Shown: positions 11,558 to 23,580 of the stretch, one piece after another
How positions within the stretch are numbered: position 1 is the stretch's first letter
Layout: every line of letters starts with the position of its first letter
Assembly: GCA_023853785.1 (NCBI GenBank)
Contig: JAJIRX010000126.1
Span: forward strand, 1 to 64,000
Source of the DNA: Psilocybe azurescens
Lineage: Eukaryota; Basidiomycota; Agaricomycetes; Agaricales; Agrocybaceae
DNA: 64,000 nt
Reading direction: 5' to 3'
The notes under the pieces: generated by a model
The model's database searches: none
Seen by the model: only the letters and a program-made list of their open reading frames with translations
What the model was told of the DNA's origin: nothing
Program-made: the position numbers and the translations under genes

Positions 11558-12863
11558 ATGGACGCAGTGTCACCCCCAACCCCGGACGACCTCTCCTCCC
11601 CACAAGCCCTCCTCCAGTCCTTCCTCATGATCATCATCTCCGAGCTCGGCGACAAGACCTTCCTCATCGCCGCCATCCTCGCTATGCGCCACCCGCGCCT
11701 CACCGTCTTCCTCGGCGCATTCCTCTCGCTCCTCCTCATGTCCTTCCTCTCCGCGTCCCTCGGCCACCTCCTCCCCACCCTCATCCCGCGCCGCTGGACC
11801 CAGTGGTGCGCCGCGGCCCTGTTCTTGGTGTTTGGGGTTAAGATGCTGGGCGAGGCGCGGGGTATGGCGGAGGGCGGGAAGGGGAAGATGGAAGAGGAGA
11901 TGCGCGAGGCGGAGGAGGAAATTGAGGATGATGAGCGTGTGCATGAGGGCGGGTTGCTCAGCGCGGGCATCGCGCCCTCCTCGGCTACAGGCAACGCAAT
12001 TCCCCTGCACAGCATGGAGGAAGGCCGCAAAAGCGACGATATCGACATGGACATTGACTCTACATCATCATCGACGAAAAAACCCAAACCATCATGGACA
12101 GAGGGCGCGCGAAACTTCTGCAGCCTGTTCCTCGGCCCCGTGTTCGTGCAAGCCTTTGTGCTTACCTTCCTCGGTGAGTGGGGGACCGCTCTCAGATCGC
12201 CACCATCGCCCTCGGCGCAGCCCACGTACGTCCATCTTTCTTTCTTTCTTTCTCTTATTCCTTCATTCTTTTCTCTTATTCCTTCATTCTTCCCTTATTC
12301 CTTCTTTCTTCCCTTATTCCTTCTTTCTTCCCTTATTCCTTCTTTCTTTCCTTATTCCTTCTTTCTCCCCTTATTCCGTCTTTCTCCCCTTCTTCCTTCT
12401 TCCTTCCTTCCTTCCTTCCTTGCTTTCTTTCTTTCTTTCTCTCCTTATTTTACTGACTATCATCATCACCACCGCAGAACGTATACCTCGTCACACTCGG
12501 TACCGTGCTCGGGCACTCGTGCTGCACCGCACTCGCGGTCGTCGGGGGCCGGTACGTGTCGACTAAGATATCGGTCAAGCATGGTGCGTTTTTCTCCCAT
12601 TCCCTTTTCTCCGCCTTCCCTTTCCCCCCGTTTCCTCTGCATCCTTCCCTGCCCTCCTCCCTCTTTTCATAAACACGACCTAATTCCAATACGAACAAAC
12701 AGTAACATACGGCGGCTCCGCGCTCTTCCTCCTCTTCGGCCTCATATACCTCTACGAGGGGTTCGTCACCTCCGCCTCCGAGTCGCTCAACGTGGGGATG
12801 GGTATTCCTATCCCGGTCGATGTAGACGATGGTGGTGTTGGGGCTGGTGTTGGGACGCGGTGA
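11558..12863 (+). CDS. GDT1: GDT1/TMEM165-family cation transporter, copy A (one-base frameshift)
   Basis: UPF0016/GDT1 proteins are Golgi or vacuolar Ca2+/Mn2+ transporters made of two three-helix halves, each with an E-x-G-D-(K/R)-(T/S) motif. Exon 1 (11558-12225) reads MDAVSPPTPDDLSS, then helix 1 with ELGDKT, helices 2-3, an acidic loop, and helix 4 ending FLGEWG. Exon 2 (12478-12583) reads NVYLVTLGTVLGHSCC. Exon 3 (12703-12863) reads LFLLFGLIYLYEGFVTS and ends in Gly/Val/Asp. Expected length is about 312 residues. Near 12183 a run GGGGG replaces the GGGCG or GGGGG-plus-base of intact copies, so the EWGDRS motif is lost to a one-base deletion; the correct continuation (GDRSQIATIALGAAH) follows at once in the next frame. 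This is the only copy with an in-frame start and an intact first motif. It is divergent from the RTT107-like gene, so is probably the ancestral locus. The deletion may be a consensus error. Confidence 0.85.
12226..12477 (+). repeat. Pyrimidine minisatellite filling intron 1 of GDT1 copy A
   Basis: The intron begins GTACGT and ends CAG. Between them it is nearly pure C/T: many variants of TTATTCCTTCTTTC, then TTCC and TTTC runs. The same intron in the other copies has the same composition but very different lengths: 217 bp in B, 110 bp in C, 72 bp in D, about 220-240 bp in E and F. Confidence 0.85.
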
Positions 12864-14936
12864 TTTATTAGCGATGAGGAGATATTACAGAGAGAGAAGG
12901 GAGCGGAGAGGAGAGGAGACACGACACGACAAAATATATTTATTGTTAATGGCCGTTAGATGGCCGTTAGATGGCTTGTATATATGCACTCTATCTCGCT
13001 GCTAATGCATACATACGCACTCTGAGACTCGAGATTCGAGAGAGAGACTGCGCACTCAGCTCCCCACCGTTGAGTAACTTAACTCACCGATGTTGACTGG
13101 CTGGCTCGTGATGGCGATACTATGGTGCAGCAGACCTAAACACTCTACCTTTGTACAACAAAAATAGAGGGTCCATTTTTTACCCTTTTTCTTATTCCTC
13201 AATACAAAATGCTTATTTTCTCTCTCTGAATCAATCATCATAAGAATTTTCATTTGGTCAAAAACTGACGTAGTTATAAAATCCAAGGACCATGAATTTG
13301 GCCAGCTTATGTCATGCATTCTATATACGGAAGGTGTTTCTATAATTGGTAAATCTAATCTAATCAAATGCAGCTGCAACTCGCTCTGGCACACGATTAC
13401 GCAAGGTGTATTTCTTTGAGCCGAATGCCTCAAGAATGCCTACACTTGCAATTGGGCATCTTTGGCAGTTTAAAAGTGTGTGCATGTGCAAGATTAGCAG
13501 CTTTCCATGGTTTCTTTGGACAGCCCATGGGCTACAGCAGTAGATGCAGGTCGAATGCAGATTCAACAAAATATTTCATACATTTTACTCATTTTCTACT
13601 TGATTTTGGCCACTAGTCCTCGTCCACAGGCTAGTGTGGGATGGTGCATTGACTAAAATATGATATATCTGAGGTCAGTCTGAGGCCGAAATCCAGGCTC
13701 CGCAACGCATATATAAAATAAAATATTTTTCTCTGCCAATTTGGCCACTGTCCAAATTGGTTGTTTAGCTCTGCTGCACCATATACTACATATATAGTAT
13801 ACTACCATTATCATTATCATTCTAGACCGACGCACAGAAACCCATACACGTGTATGTAACCATGGCGGGAAAAATCAATATCAGCGAATCTGTATCAAGA
13901 GGTACTTACAATGATCTACCCCGTTGGAACTTCATCAACTTAGTGATGTCAGCCAAAGTGAGACAACAGACGGAAGTGGCAAGCCCCATGCTAGACAAAT
14001 GTTGAATGCGTGTACATATCAACCCAAGGTGAGCGTACTTTTACTAGCTGCGCAGCCGTGGTATATATATCAGCATAGTAGCCCCACTTCAATTCAGGGG
14101 ATCAGCAGAACGAATTATTCAAGAGATGTTCTATACTTGTTGGTTTCATTGTTACCTATTGCCGTTCCGGCATGCCAATAGCTGGTAGAGTAGGATCACA
14201 GAAGCTCAAGTCTGTCAGTCTAACAAGATCAGACTCCAAGTATTCTTAGTATTCGTATTCGTAATCACCGCTCGCGAACCGTAAGTTGTGCGTCGTGCAT
14301 GTCCCACCAGGGACCAGGAAACCAGCGATCTTGAGCCGATCACCACCCCCACCACCACCGTCACAGCAGCAGCACGATTTGCGTTGCAGTTACATAGAGT
14401 TGGAGTTTGCGCATCCGCTGTCCTTTTCGTTTTCGTTCGTATTCGAGTTAGAGTTTGTGTGTGCGTTTGCGTTCACCAAGTCCTGACTCCGCCATTGGCA
14501 GCTGTGGCTGCGCTAGGCTTCTTCCCCGCCTTTACAGTTATAGAGTTGTCGAATTTTTCACAGAGAACAATGTTATAGAAAGGTCTGTTGCCATCATCAG
14601 TCAATCAGATATGATAACGGAGGCATATAATAGACCGGGGATGGTATGGACATTGTTCGTTACTGTCGAACTATGACAGCTCAACTGAAGTCTGTCTGAT
14701 GGCTGTCCGCGCGCGGGCGTTGTTTAACAGAGACCTAAAGGGGTACTCCCAAATCAGCAGTGCAGTTTTATTTTTGTGTCAGGACTGCCCACAGATGTTC
14801 TGCAGTTAAATAGAGATGTGTTCTGTTGGGTTAAAGTCTTGTCAGTTTCATATTCTAGTCTCTTGTGCCCTCTTTCGTAGAACCAAGACAAGTCTCCTCT
14901 CATTACACTCTCACCTGCAATATTCACTCCCAGTTC
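12864..14936. other. U1 spacer between GDT1 copy A and TM gene 1
   Basis: No gene recognised. It contains the conserved 3' block of every GDT1 copy (AATATATTTATTG, then two GGCCGTTAGAT repeats, about 12930-12975), the 659-bp TIR element, a block around 13830-13930 shared with units 2 and 3, and a CCACCACC-rich segment near 14340. The leader just before the TM gene (from about 14800) is conserved in all units. Confidence 0.7.
13123..13781. mobile_element. 659-bp non-autonomous TIR element in U1
   Basis: The left end TGGTGCAGCAGACCTAAAC and right end GTTTAGCTCTGCTGCACCA form a 19-bp inverted repeat with one mismatch. Flanks are GATACTA on the left and TATACTA on the right, a 6-7 bp target duplication. 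Units 2 and 3 read through this position (GGCGATACTA) without the insert. No coding capacity. Size and target duplication suggest a hAT-like MITE, but the superfamily is not proven. Confidence 0.7.
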
Positions 14937-15980
14937 ATGAGTCACACAGCTTCCCTGAGTAGTGATGGAGAACCCAGGGCAGCATTAGAATCAAGGTCAG
15001 TAGTGTATTCCTGCTCATGTACACAGTACCTCTTGAGTTGATATTTTGCCAGAGACGAAAATCCCAATTTCGATTCCGAACGAACCTTTTGGGGTCATCT
15101 TACATTTTCATTGTATGCTGCATTGGCGGTGTTGCATACTTTCGGCCTCCATCTTCTACTCCATAGATACATGGCTTACGCGGAGTCGCCATTCGGAGAA
15201 TTTACCTCAATCGAGCTCAATGAAATTGGCCGCCGTCAAGACTGTGAAGCCAACGTCGCGGTACATAACTCAGACAACCAATCCTGCCAGCAGTGGGATG
15301 AGATCATGATTTGGTTGGTCAAAGCATGGTCAATCACCTGCACTGGATGCATTATTCTCCTTCCGTAAGAGCCGTAAATGCAAACCCTAACACTAGGAGA
15401 CTGATTTATTATCTCACATAGATTTCCACTCAGTTTCTTTCAAATCTCGGGTATCAATGCAAACATATACGCGCGCACAGCAGTTTTGTCTATGCTGATA
15501 TGTGCCGCCAATGGTCTCATGATTGCTGGGTTCTACCTTCAAATGAAGCATAAATTCAAATCGGAGACTTTTATTAGAGAATGGTTGAAGGTCAGTGAAG
15601 CATATCGTCACTTTCCAACGTCGTCTTAATTTTGAACTACCATTAAGGCTTCCCGTGGTCTCAACAATCGAGATGCTGTTGAATTCTGGACATGCTTATG
15701 CCTCCCGGCTTCTCTATTTGTCTGGTGTGTTTTGTCCCTTGACTAGGCGTACTCAAGTACTATCGGATGCTTACAGCGATACAATATTGATAGGTCGATG
15801 TTCTTCTGTATTGCGACTTTACTCACCATCGCAATGTGCGTAAATCCCACGAACGAAATCGAGTTCAATCAGGAACGAGTACAAGCATGGTACATATCGA
15901 GTGTCATATTTCTGGCTATTATGACTGTTGGCCAAGTTGCTCAGGTATACCGCTTTGGCAAGCGCATTCTGGAGGCGTAA
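14937..15980 (+). CDS. Five-exon multi-span membrane protein, TM copy 1 (intact)
   Basis: Exons 14937-14995, 15053-15364, 15422-15590, 15648-15724 and 15794-15980 join in frame to 267 codons with GT-AG introns of about 57-69 bp. The protein starts MSHTASLSSDGE and has five likely membrane segments: SLYAALAVLHTFGLHLLL, WLVKAWSITCTGCIILLPFP, AVLSMLICAANGLMIAGFYL, FWTCLCLPASLFVWSMFFCI and SSVIFLAIMTVGQVAQVY. It ends RFGKRILEA. A conserved acidic/Asn-rich loop lies between the first two segments. I recognise no catalytic motif. It looks like one of the lineage-specific membrane families of agaricomycetes with no known role. It is present once per unit. This copy and copy 5 have fully open frames, so it is a likely functional member. 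Confidence 0.75.
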
Positions 15981-18900
15981 AGATCCTGATAGTATTATGT
16001 GTATTCTGAGATTACACTCAATTTCCCACTTCTTTCTGTAATCGGCTATTCTGTGTTCGATTTTTTCCCGTTGATGTCCTATGTCAAGTCATGACTGTAG
16101 CCTATATATGTTTCTGTTCGCTCGAAATAGTTCGTCTGATGTACTTATACTAAACAGAAATTGCCTGCTATTCTCTTATTAAAGAGGTGTGTCGACAATA
16201 AAAAGATCAGGACGAAGATATTAATAATTGTAGAAAGTAGTGCTGTAAGTCCGAGCTTCCTACACAACTCCAATGCAACAATAATTCAATCAATCTTTGA
16301 GTATATACTGTCGTCTGTAGAGGAAATTATTTTCGTTGATGTTGACATCTCGGACGAGCCATCTCAAAATAATCCACTAGTTGGGTTCGAACCTTTATGT
16401 ATGACCAAGTAACGGATGCGACTGGCGCGTTCGTGAAATGAGCATTCATCTGTCACTCGACTTTTCGGTATAGAAGGATTCCGACTTTGGTTCAGAAGAG
16501 TAATTGTGACAGTTGTATCAGCCACGTTGAGAACGCATGGCAATTCACCTGAAGAGAACATTATGATGCATACGAGTCTTCCCCATTTTGTTCGTGCGCT
16601 ATCACGGAGTGAGGCCAAGATAACAATCATGCCGGATGCTGCATGCCAATTCAAGAAGCGCTTCTCGGCGCCAATGAGGCAGAACGCCGAGCGTATTATT
16701 ATCGCAACGAATCAGCCTCGGCCTGGGAGTGTGCATTCTATGAGTAGGGATGCGGTTAAAAGTCCCAAAATGGAGTGCAGGGTCATCTCGGTGTCTATAA
16801 CAGAGGTAGCACCTGATGATTTCAGATCAGTGACATTTCGTGGTGATGTTCCTTTATTTTAAGCACCTGCTAAATTACAAACCCCCTTCGATCATAGCTC
16901 TTCCCACATGTGCTCACATTGAAATTCTTTTTACACCGCCTGTTCTGTTCCTCTTTCACATACCCCCATCATCACCCAAGAAGCGCTCGCTCCTTGCCAC
17001 CATGCTCGTAGCTTCCGGGAATCTGATGTACTTAAACTAAACAAACATTGCCTCCTGTTCTCTTATTAAAGAGATGTGTCAACAACGCAAAAGACCAGGA
17101 CGAAGAGATTAATAATGGTAGAAAGTAGTGCTGTAAGTCCAAGATTCCGATGTGATAGTGAGCTCTGGTCCATCTGGGCCGAGTTTCCCGATTGTAGATC
17201 AGATTATATTACTGTATATCATATCAGCGACCGTGTATGGCTTATGTGCTAGCGCGTTTTCGAGTTAGGAAGAAGAACACATGTTTGCCCGCAACGCCAT
17301 ACTGCGTGGCTGCTCGAGTGGCTGCTTGACGAGCATTCCAAGCTTTGCCAGACACGAGCTGCTACGGTAGACCTGATTTGCTTACTTCAGTGACACACCT
17401 CCAAAGCACCATTAATGCAACTGATCTTGGAGTATATACTGCTGTCTGTGAAGAAATCGTTTTCGTTGATGTTAACATTTTGGATGAGCCAGCTCAAAAT
17501 AATCAACTGGTTGGGGTTTGAACCTTTGCATGTATGACAAAGTAACAAATGTCACTGGTGATTATACTGTGGTCGGTAAGCATGCACTGTTTGCGAGACG
17601 TGTTGAGATGTGGTAATAGTATGTGGGAGATTAACTGGCGCCTGACATGGTTGAAAGAGCCATTGAGCTCAAGTCTTATCTCAGACCAGACTCCCCACAC
17701 TTCTCACATCCATATCACATCTAATTGAAGCAGCCGAGACCTTGGAAGGATGCAGTCGTGAGTCGTGACCCTCCAGGAACCCACCAATTCTGAACCTAAG
17801 TCGATCACCACCACCACCACCACCACCACCACAGCATTACTTGCGCCAGAGTTCAGTGTGTCGTATGTACATTGTTATTGGCATTCTGAGGAGCATTTTG
17901 CAGTGGTGCTACCACTGCCACTGCCACTCCGAAAGCACATCTAATCCGACTACTACCGCATCCGACTCGTGCGTACGTATGTATGCGCTACCTACAATAC
18001 CCCTTTGCCAAAATAAGCAAAAAAGTACTCTTTAAAGTACCATGTTGATCAGCTCAAGGCACCGGGACTCCGTCAAATCAAATGCTTCATGATTCCTTTA
18101 TTCATTGAATATACATATCCATTCCATCATCGACTTCTGATTTCAAATCATAGACATCACAACACAAACACTGTTTGTTTGTGGATGCACATGCAAATGC
18201 ACAATTGACAGCTGACCATCCACGCAATCGAAATCCGGAGATTATTTTCTTTGTCTTATCTGCCGTAGAACCGAGGGATCAAAGCCGATGACCTCTCTTC
18301 GGTTGCTCTTCTTATGCTTGTGCTGTTGTTGGAATTAACAATAGCTCTTTCTAACCCAGCACAATTTTCATCCCTTTCCCATATGTTCTTATGGACACTC
18401 TTGGATTTTATAGACATCACAATGCACTCTTCCCCCTCATCAACACCATTATGAGTATCCTCTACCTCCGCTCCGACTAGAACGCCATATCCGTGTCCGA
18501 GTCTGAGTTCAACTCTTCTCTGTCAACGCAGCTTTCCAGAAGATTTACATTGGCCGGCATTCAAACCAGGCTCTGTAGCGCCTCCCAGCCAATATACACA
18601 GGACGTGCAAACCAGGCTCTGACCGAGGATCGCTTGCGTATGACCGGAGTACCTGTGGCGCACTTCCCCCTGCATTTCCGATTGTGCATCCTTCCACTAT
18701 CTATGATGCAAATTTCTCAGGCTAACATCCAATTTTTGTTGGTGCATGATGATGTTTCCTCAGCAGATCGCTGCCATCACATCGCAAGCACACGCTGTGC
18801 ACTGTCTTTCCCGATCGCCACTAGCGGCCCTGTGTGTCCTTCCCGTCGTGCTCGTATCCCACGGTTACATGTCCCCCACACAGTTAACTGGTATCATGAC

Positions 18901-20270
18901 GCGTGCCAGTATTGTCCAATGTGAACGCACTATTGCGTTTGAGCAGACGGACAGCCCGGGTGGTGCCAGAGCACTGGATATAGCCTCTAAGGCATCCCCG
19001 GTCAGGCCACAACATGGTCTGGGACATCACGATATAGAGGGATTTCCCCTGTCTATGGTGGGTAGTTTGAAGATAAATACATGGCGCCTACCTATCTCGC
19101 TGTGACACGTCAGAAGAGCGCATATACAAACCTCTATCATTGATGGGGCCCCTCTGGTAATCGTTCTGACAAAGTCAGCCGAACACACTGGAGTGTTCTC
19201 TGTCGTACTTGAATGCACGAGCATATCTATTCCCCTCCAGTTCAAAGCGCCGAACCCTTTGTATACGGTTCACATACCGGCTGAGATGTACTAACGGATA
19301 CCACATCTTCTTGTGCAAACCTTTGACATGAGGCAGTAACAGACAGTCCTGGGTGATTAAGCGAGAAAGGAGGGTCGTGCGGGATACTTGATGGACCATG
19401 AAGTATCCCGCACGACCCAATCATGGTACTTATGTAAGCCTTCAATGCGAGGGCGTTCAGAGATTACATTCTATATATATTCATTGAGGAGGTGGTAGAT
19501 ATCAATCTCAATCCTCCTTCTTTGCTTGAGTAACATCTGGAAGCTATATTTCTTGCTGTTCACTCGAAATCCACGGGACGATATCGCTCCACGGCTCTTC
19601 CTTCTGAATCTCTATCATCCCCGTGACGGAGGCGCTGCCATCTGTTGGCCCATTCGGAATCCAGAGAAATGTCCACGACATCAATTTCTGAGAATATATT
19701 TGATTTGTAACATATATATGAAGGGATGTGAGGTGTTTCTGTGACAACTACATACTTCGGCGATTGCGATGGCTGGATTGGATGTGGGAATGGTTAGAAA
19801 ATTATCATATCAATGACTTGTGGCTTCTTCATAGGTCCATCCTGTTTGGGCTCATATACCTCTACGATGGCTTAGTAGTCACCTCGTCGGCGGACAATAT
19901 TAAACTTGATATGCAATTGATATGAGCATAAATATGCCCATTAGTGTAGTTGTAGATATTCCCAGTACTCCGTGATTTTCAAATATAGGATAAGCATATT
20001 CACTCTCTATCACCGTATACACACTAGACAGAGCAAGGGTCCACCGAAGGCGGCCATAGGGAGTTTGTAACTAGGTGGGGTTGCTTGGTTGCTTGATACT
20101 CAATACCAGTACCAGACAAGTTCTGAGTGAATCTGCACTGCGCACTGAGTGCTACTGCCAGATCATTTTGTATTACTGACTATATAATGAGAAATCGTTA
20201 TCTTATAATAATGTGTCATAAATCGTTCTCCATTTTCTGCTCTTTTGTATTCCGTCATTCTCTTAATTAA
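15981..20270. other. U1 tail module downstream of TM gene 1
   Basis: No intact gene. The segment about 16150-16400 is repeated in a damaged form at 17030-17560, so the tail contains its own partial tandem duplication. Between them a minus-strand stretch (16400-16830) looks weakly protein-like but is interrupted. Block 18490-19440 is shared with U2 (34340-35260) and partly with U5 (58850-59160); its open frames are not conserved as protein. Block 19480-20260 is shared with U2, U4 and U5 and contains the GDT1 last-exon relic. Confidence 0.6.
19841..19975 (+). pseudogene. Diverged GDT1 last-exon relic R1
   Basis: Reading LFGLIYLYDG followed by VTSSADNI matches GDT1 exon 3 (LFGLIYLYEGFVTSASESLN), and the 3' end keeps the Val-Asp-rich tail codons and a terminal TGA. 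An extra base creates a premature stop in this copy. It is far more diverged from copies A-F than they are from each other, so it derives from an older duplication. Confidence 0.65.
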
Positions 20271-20459
20271 TTGTTGTGTGGTTGTGCTTGAATCCAAGTC
20301 TGACGGGCTTTGGCCCGCGTCACGTTGTATTTCTTCTCGTGAGCAACCAAGCGTGATCGGATGGCTCCTTGTTGAGTAATATTCGGTGGTCTTTGTCGCG
20401 ATCACCTCTACCGTCGTGTCAGCACAGCGTCCTGACGAGGAAACCATATATTCAAATGA

Positions 20460-21424
20460 CGATTTCCCCAGGGTCTTGGGGCTGGAGAATCTGACTGGGG
20501 AGGCTTCTGTCTGCGTTTCGTCTAGCGGGCTCTCAGGTCTTTAGCTGGGGGTTACGGATACGTTGGCTGAAGCTCTGTATGGTTGGTCTTGGGGCTGAAG
20601 AATCTGACTGGGGAGGTTTCTGTCTGTTTTCCGTACCGGTCTCAAGTTCTTGATCACGCTGGGCTATTGGTGTTAAATCTTGGGTATCTTGCTGCTGGCT
20701 CTCTGGGCTGTGGCTCTGCGAATGTCCTGGAGAGTTTGCGCGTCTCCGCCTCGTCTGGGGTGCTGCCCTCGCTTCTTGGTCGCTCGAAATTGTGCCTTGC
20801 TCTAAGTCTCGCTTACGTCTAAAGGGTCTATGAGGCTACAATCTAGAGTCGCTCGGCGTTGTCTGCCTGGTCTCCTGTTGCTGGATCTCCGGTCTCCTGG
20901 TGGTAGCTTTCTGGTCTCATCTTGCTGGCTCCTTCATCTCTTATGGCTGACTGGCTGGGCTATTGGTGCTGACTCTCGGGTTTCTTGTTGATGGCTTTCG
21001 GGGCTAGGGCTCTGCGAATGTACTGCGATATATGGTTGCCAGATCTAACACATTCTCGAAACATGACATGGGCTATAGGTCTTACGGGAGGAGCTGAACC
21101 TTGCATCACACACTATCTGGGTTATACGTCCCCGTCTGAGGTTTCGCAATTTCGCAATTCTCGTCTAGAGCACCTTCGGCAGAAATGAGTAGCTACCCTC
21201 TCGCTGGATACCAGTCGATTTTGTGGGGGAACTCGGGCCTCCCAGGACGCGGGAGTCGCCCTGACCCTGTACGATAGGTCTGACACCCTACTAAGACCCG
21301 AGATACCGGCCTTGTCTATTAGAACAAAGCTAGAATGTAGAACATTATCATCTCATCTATTCTGGGGCGTTCTGCATTTTCCGTGTCGTCCTGCATTTTC
21401 TGAATCGCCCAAAAGGTTCAGGTT
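20460..21424. repeat. G/T-rich stretch with imperfect internal repeats
   Basis: The phrase TTGGGGCTGGAGAATCTGAC recurs about 124 bp later with small changes (20588), and CTGGCTCTC...GGGCT...CTCTGCGAATGT recurs at about 20694 and 20970. It is interrupted in all frames. It may be the decayed 5' part of the adjacent LINE or a separate inserted repeat. Confidence 0.5.
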
Positions 21425-21430
21425 GAAAGT

Positions 21431-22606
21431 TTGCGAAGAATTCTAGGGCTGGGTCCACGGTGCATGAGAGCAGTACTATTCACCGAATCTGGAGTTATGC
21501 CGATTGCCTACAGAAGAATTATCCTCACTCTGCGGTATGTGGCATACCTCCTAGAATCCCCGGTGGAACACTTCGTCAGGTTAGCGTTTGAAGACTCCAA
21601 ATGCATACTACAAAACAACAAGGCTGGCTGGCTGGGGGATTTGACTAGGGTCCTCCGGGATCTCCCTCACCCTGTCGAGTTCAATATTAGCGACACGACG
21701 AACAGATCCGAAATCGAGAAAACAATCAAAAAGTCGAAGAGTGATGCGCGATCCCACTTCATTCTGACATCGAGAATTCAGATAGGATCCCGCTGCTGCA
21801 TGGACACGTTCGGAAGGAGAAAGGCCTTCCCTGGCCACTGGTAAAATTCCGTTCGTACTTGTGCCAGGTTGTCGTACCTGCGCACCGGCTCACATTGACA
21901 CGCTTCATATGCTCCGCTCACGGCCTTGCGGTGGAAAAATTGCGACACGCGGAACGACATCGAAACATAATCCCAAGGCATCTCAGACTGTGCCAGTTAT
22001 GCAAACGCTCGGTCGAGGACGAACAACACGCTGTATTTCTCTGCGAAGCAATCTCTGACGACCTGAGACAACGGAGAATAGCATTAATTAGCGCAGCAAA
22101 GTTGCTGAGGCCGAAATCGCGCTGGGATGTGTTAGAAGGAGAGAATGGGCTGGATCTGCTCAGGCTGCTGTGCAAATTGGACGACACTTTACCCGCTTTT
22201 GCAGCACACGCATACCACACTCTGAAGGAGTTTGCGCAGGTTGATACATTTCGTCACCCAGATTCTAGTGGTCTTCTATAGGATGATCGTTCAGGGTTGT
22301 AGGCAACACCAGTGTTTCGTTACAATCTATCTCAGGTACCTGCATACATAAGAAATATTACATCCTTTAGTATACCAGTTGTACATACACACCTAAATAC
22401 AATTAAAACCTGGATAGAATGAATAAGGCTCCCTTCTCCTTAACCCAGTGAGATCTATGAACTGCCTACCGGTGTTCAGAACGTCGAACCTGTAAGAGGG
22501 CTAGGGGTCCCGTCGAGGCTTGATAGTTGACAGGTCTATCAATCCCCTCGACGGACCGGCGAGTTCCTATACTGGGACCGTAAAATCGCCATCCATCCAT
22601 CCATCC
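21431..22606 (+). mobile_element. 5'-truncated LINE (non-LTR retrotransposon), 3' end copy 1
   Basis: The open frame 21431-21844 reads RRILGLGPRCMRAVLFTESG and WLGDLTRVLRDLP. A second frame from 21859 to 22281 reads VVVPAHRLTLTRFICSAHGL and a zinc-finger-like LCQLCKRSVEDEQHAVFLC. This is the C-terminal part of the reverse-transcriptase protein of common agaricomycete LINEs. The RT core (YADD region) is absent, as expected for 5' truncation, and a frameshift at about 21845 separates the two pieces. The 3' UTR runs to an (ATCC)n tail at 22590-22606. Not autonomous. Confidence 0.75.
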
Positions 22607-23580
22607 TCTCTCAGACTCTCCTGCATAGTAATCGCATTGTTTTGCTCGTTTTGCACTGCTTTTTACAGTCATGTTTTCTATTTCTGTTTTGCTGTGTTGT
22701 ATTATATACCTGTCTTTGTATCTTGCTCTTTCTTCAGGAAAGATATGGCGAGGCGCGTGGTACTGCTCCAGTCCCAGTCCTCGCGACGACAAGTCAACGT
22801 TATTAATATGATAACTTTCATGCTTAGGATCCCCTTGGCCAATTTTGAGGAATGGGATAAAATCCGGACATGAATGGTGCTGGCTATACAAAGAAATTCA
22901 TGTGATTGATGGAAGATTCAGAAGCATTGCAGACTCTAGTTCTATTTCGAACATTGTCAAGTTTCTGATACATTCTTACACCTTTCGCAGCACCCTGCTA
23001 AATTAAATAAAGAACAGAAGCTGGTCGTGTAAAAGCCTATATGCAGTAAAATGGTTATGTCAGGGCCCAGCGCTACCGGTCATGGGTGTGCTCGCCTGAT
23101 TGATTTTTCTAAAAATCGCGTGTTCTGCATGTTATCGGAGCCCCACATCTGGGATCGTTGACATACTTCTGCTTCGTTTCGGATACCTTCGTACCGTCTT
23201 TTCCTGACCATAATTTATCATGAGACTGCACATACTGCAGTTGATTTCCTGATTCTCTATCAATAAGTGGAAAATCGACGTATACTCACTCTCTAGGTTA
23301 CATTTAAAGCAAGACTGTATGCCTTCTTCGATCGCATACTAAATCCGTTTATATCAAAGAAGCTACTATAAATCAACATACTATCACTACCTCAAGGCTT
23401 ATGAAAACGAGGCGGCTAATTGTCGCTTAATGCCGCTTCTTCAAACTCGGCGAGGAATTCCCGGCGCTTTGCGATGGATTATCCTGCCATTAGCCACATG
23501 CATCCAACAAACCAAGAGTTGCATAAAAACTAGATGGCAGAATTGTTAGACTGTGTGTTTACATTTCCTCAATGTCACCG
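22607..23580. other. Upstream region of the mannanase gene
   Basis: No gene seen. It starts right after the LINE tail. A TATA-like ATAAAAA lies near 23523, about 57 bp before the favoured ATG, and CTATAAATC near 23366. No repeat relation to other parts of the window was noticed. Confidence 0.4.

Larger units (their letters stand above)
11290..20270 (+). repeat. Segmental duplication unit U1
   Basis: First of six direct units. It contains GDT1 copy A, a 659-bp TIR element, TM gene 1, a long tail, and a diverged GDT1 last-exon relic. The head motif TGTGCTTGGATTCGAGCC at about 11300 marks the start, and the same head recurs at 20271, where the next unit begins. Confidence 0.85.

Noticed and set aside
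11512..12225. Minus-strand open frame of 237 codons over GDT1 exon 1
   Set aside because: Antisense shadow; the plus strand encodes the transporter with conserved motifs and introns.
12174..12477. Alternative splicing of GDT1 copy A from GGTGAGTG at motif 2, bypassing the frameshift
   Set aside because: Joining this donor to the known acceptor puts exon 2 out of frame and removes the second ion motif.
16380..16395. GGTTCGAACC resembling a tRNA B-box, repeated in the tails at 32465, 44371 and 50726
   Set aside because: No A-box, acceptor stem or cloverleaf can be formed with upstream sequence, so no tRNA or tRNA-derived SINE is called.
16364..16862. Protein-like minus-strand stretch (LHSILGLLTASLLIECTLPG and following)
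   Set aside because: Interrupted by a stop and lacking a start; not shared with other units, so kept only as a remark in the tail entry.
18493..19105. Open frames of up to 143 codons in the tail block shared with U2
   Set aside because: Frames are not conserved between the two copies; changes look neutral, so no gene is called.
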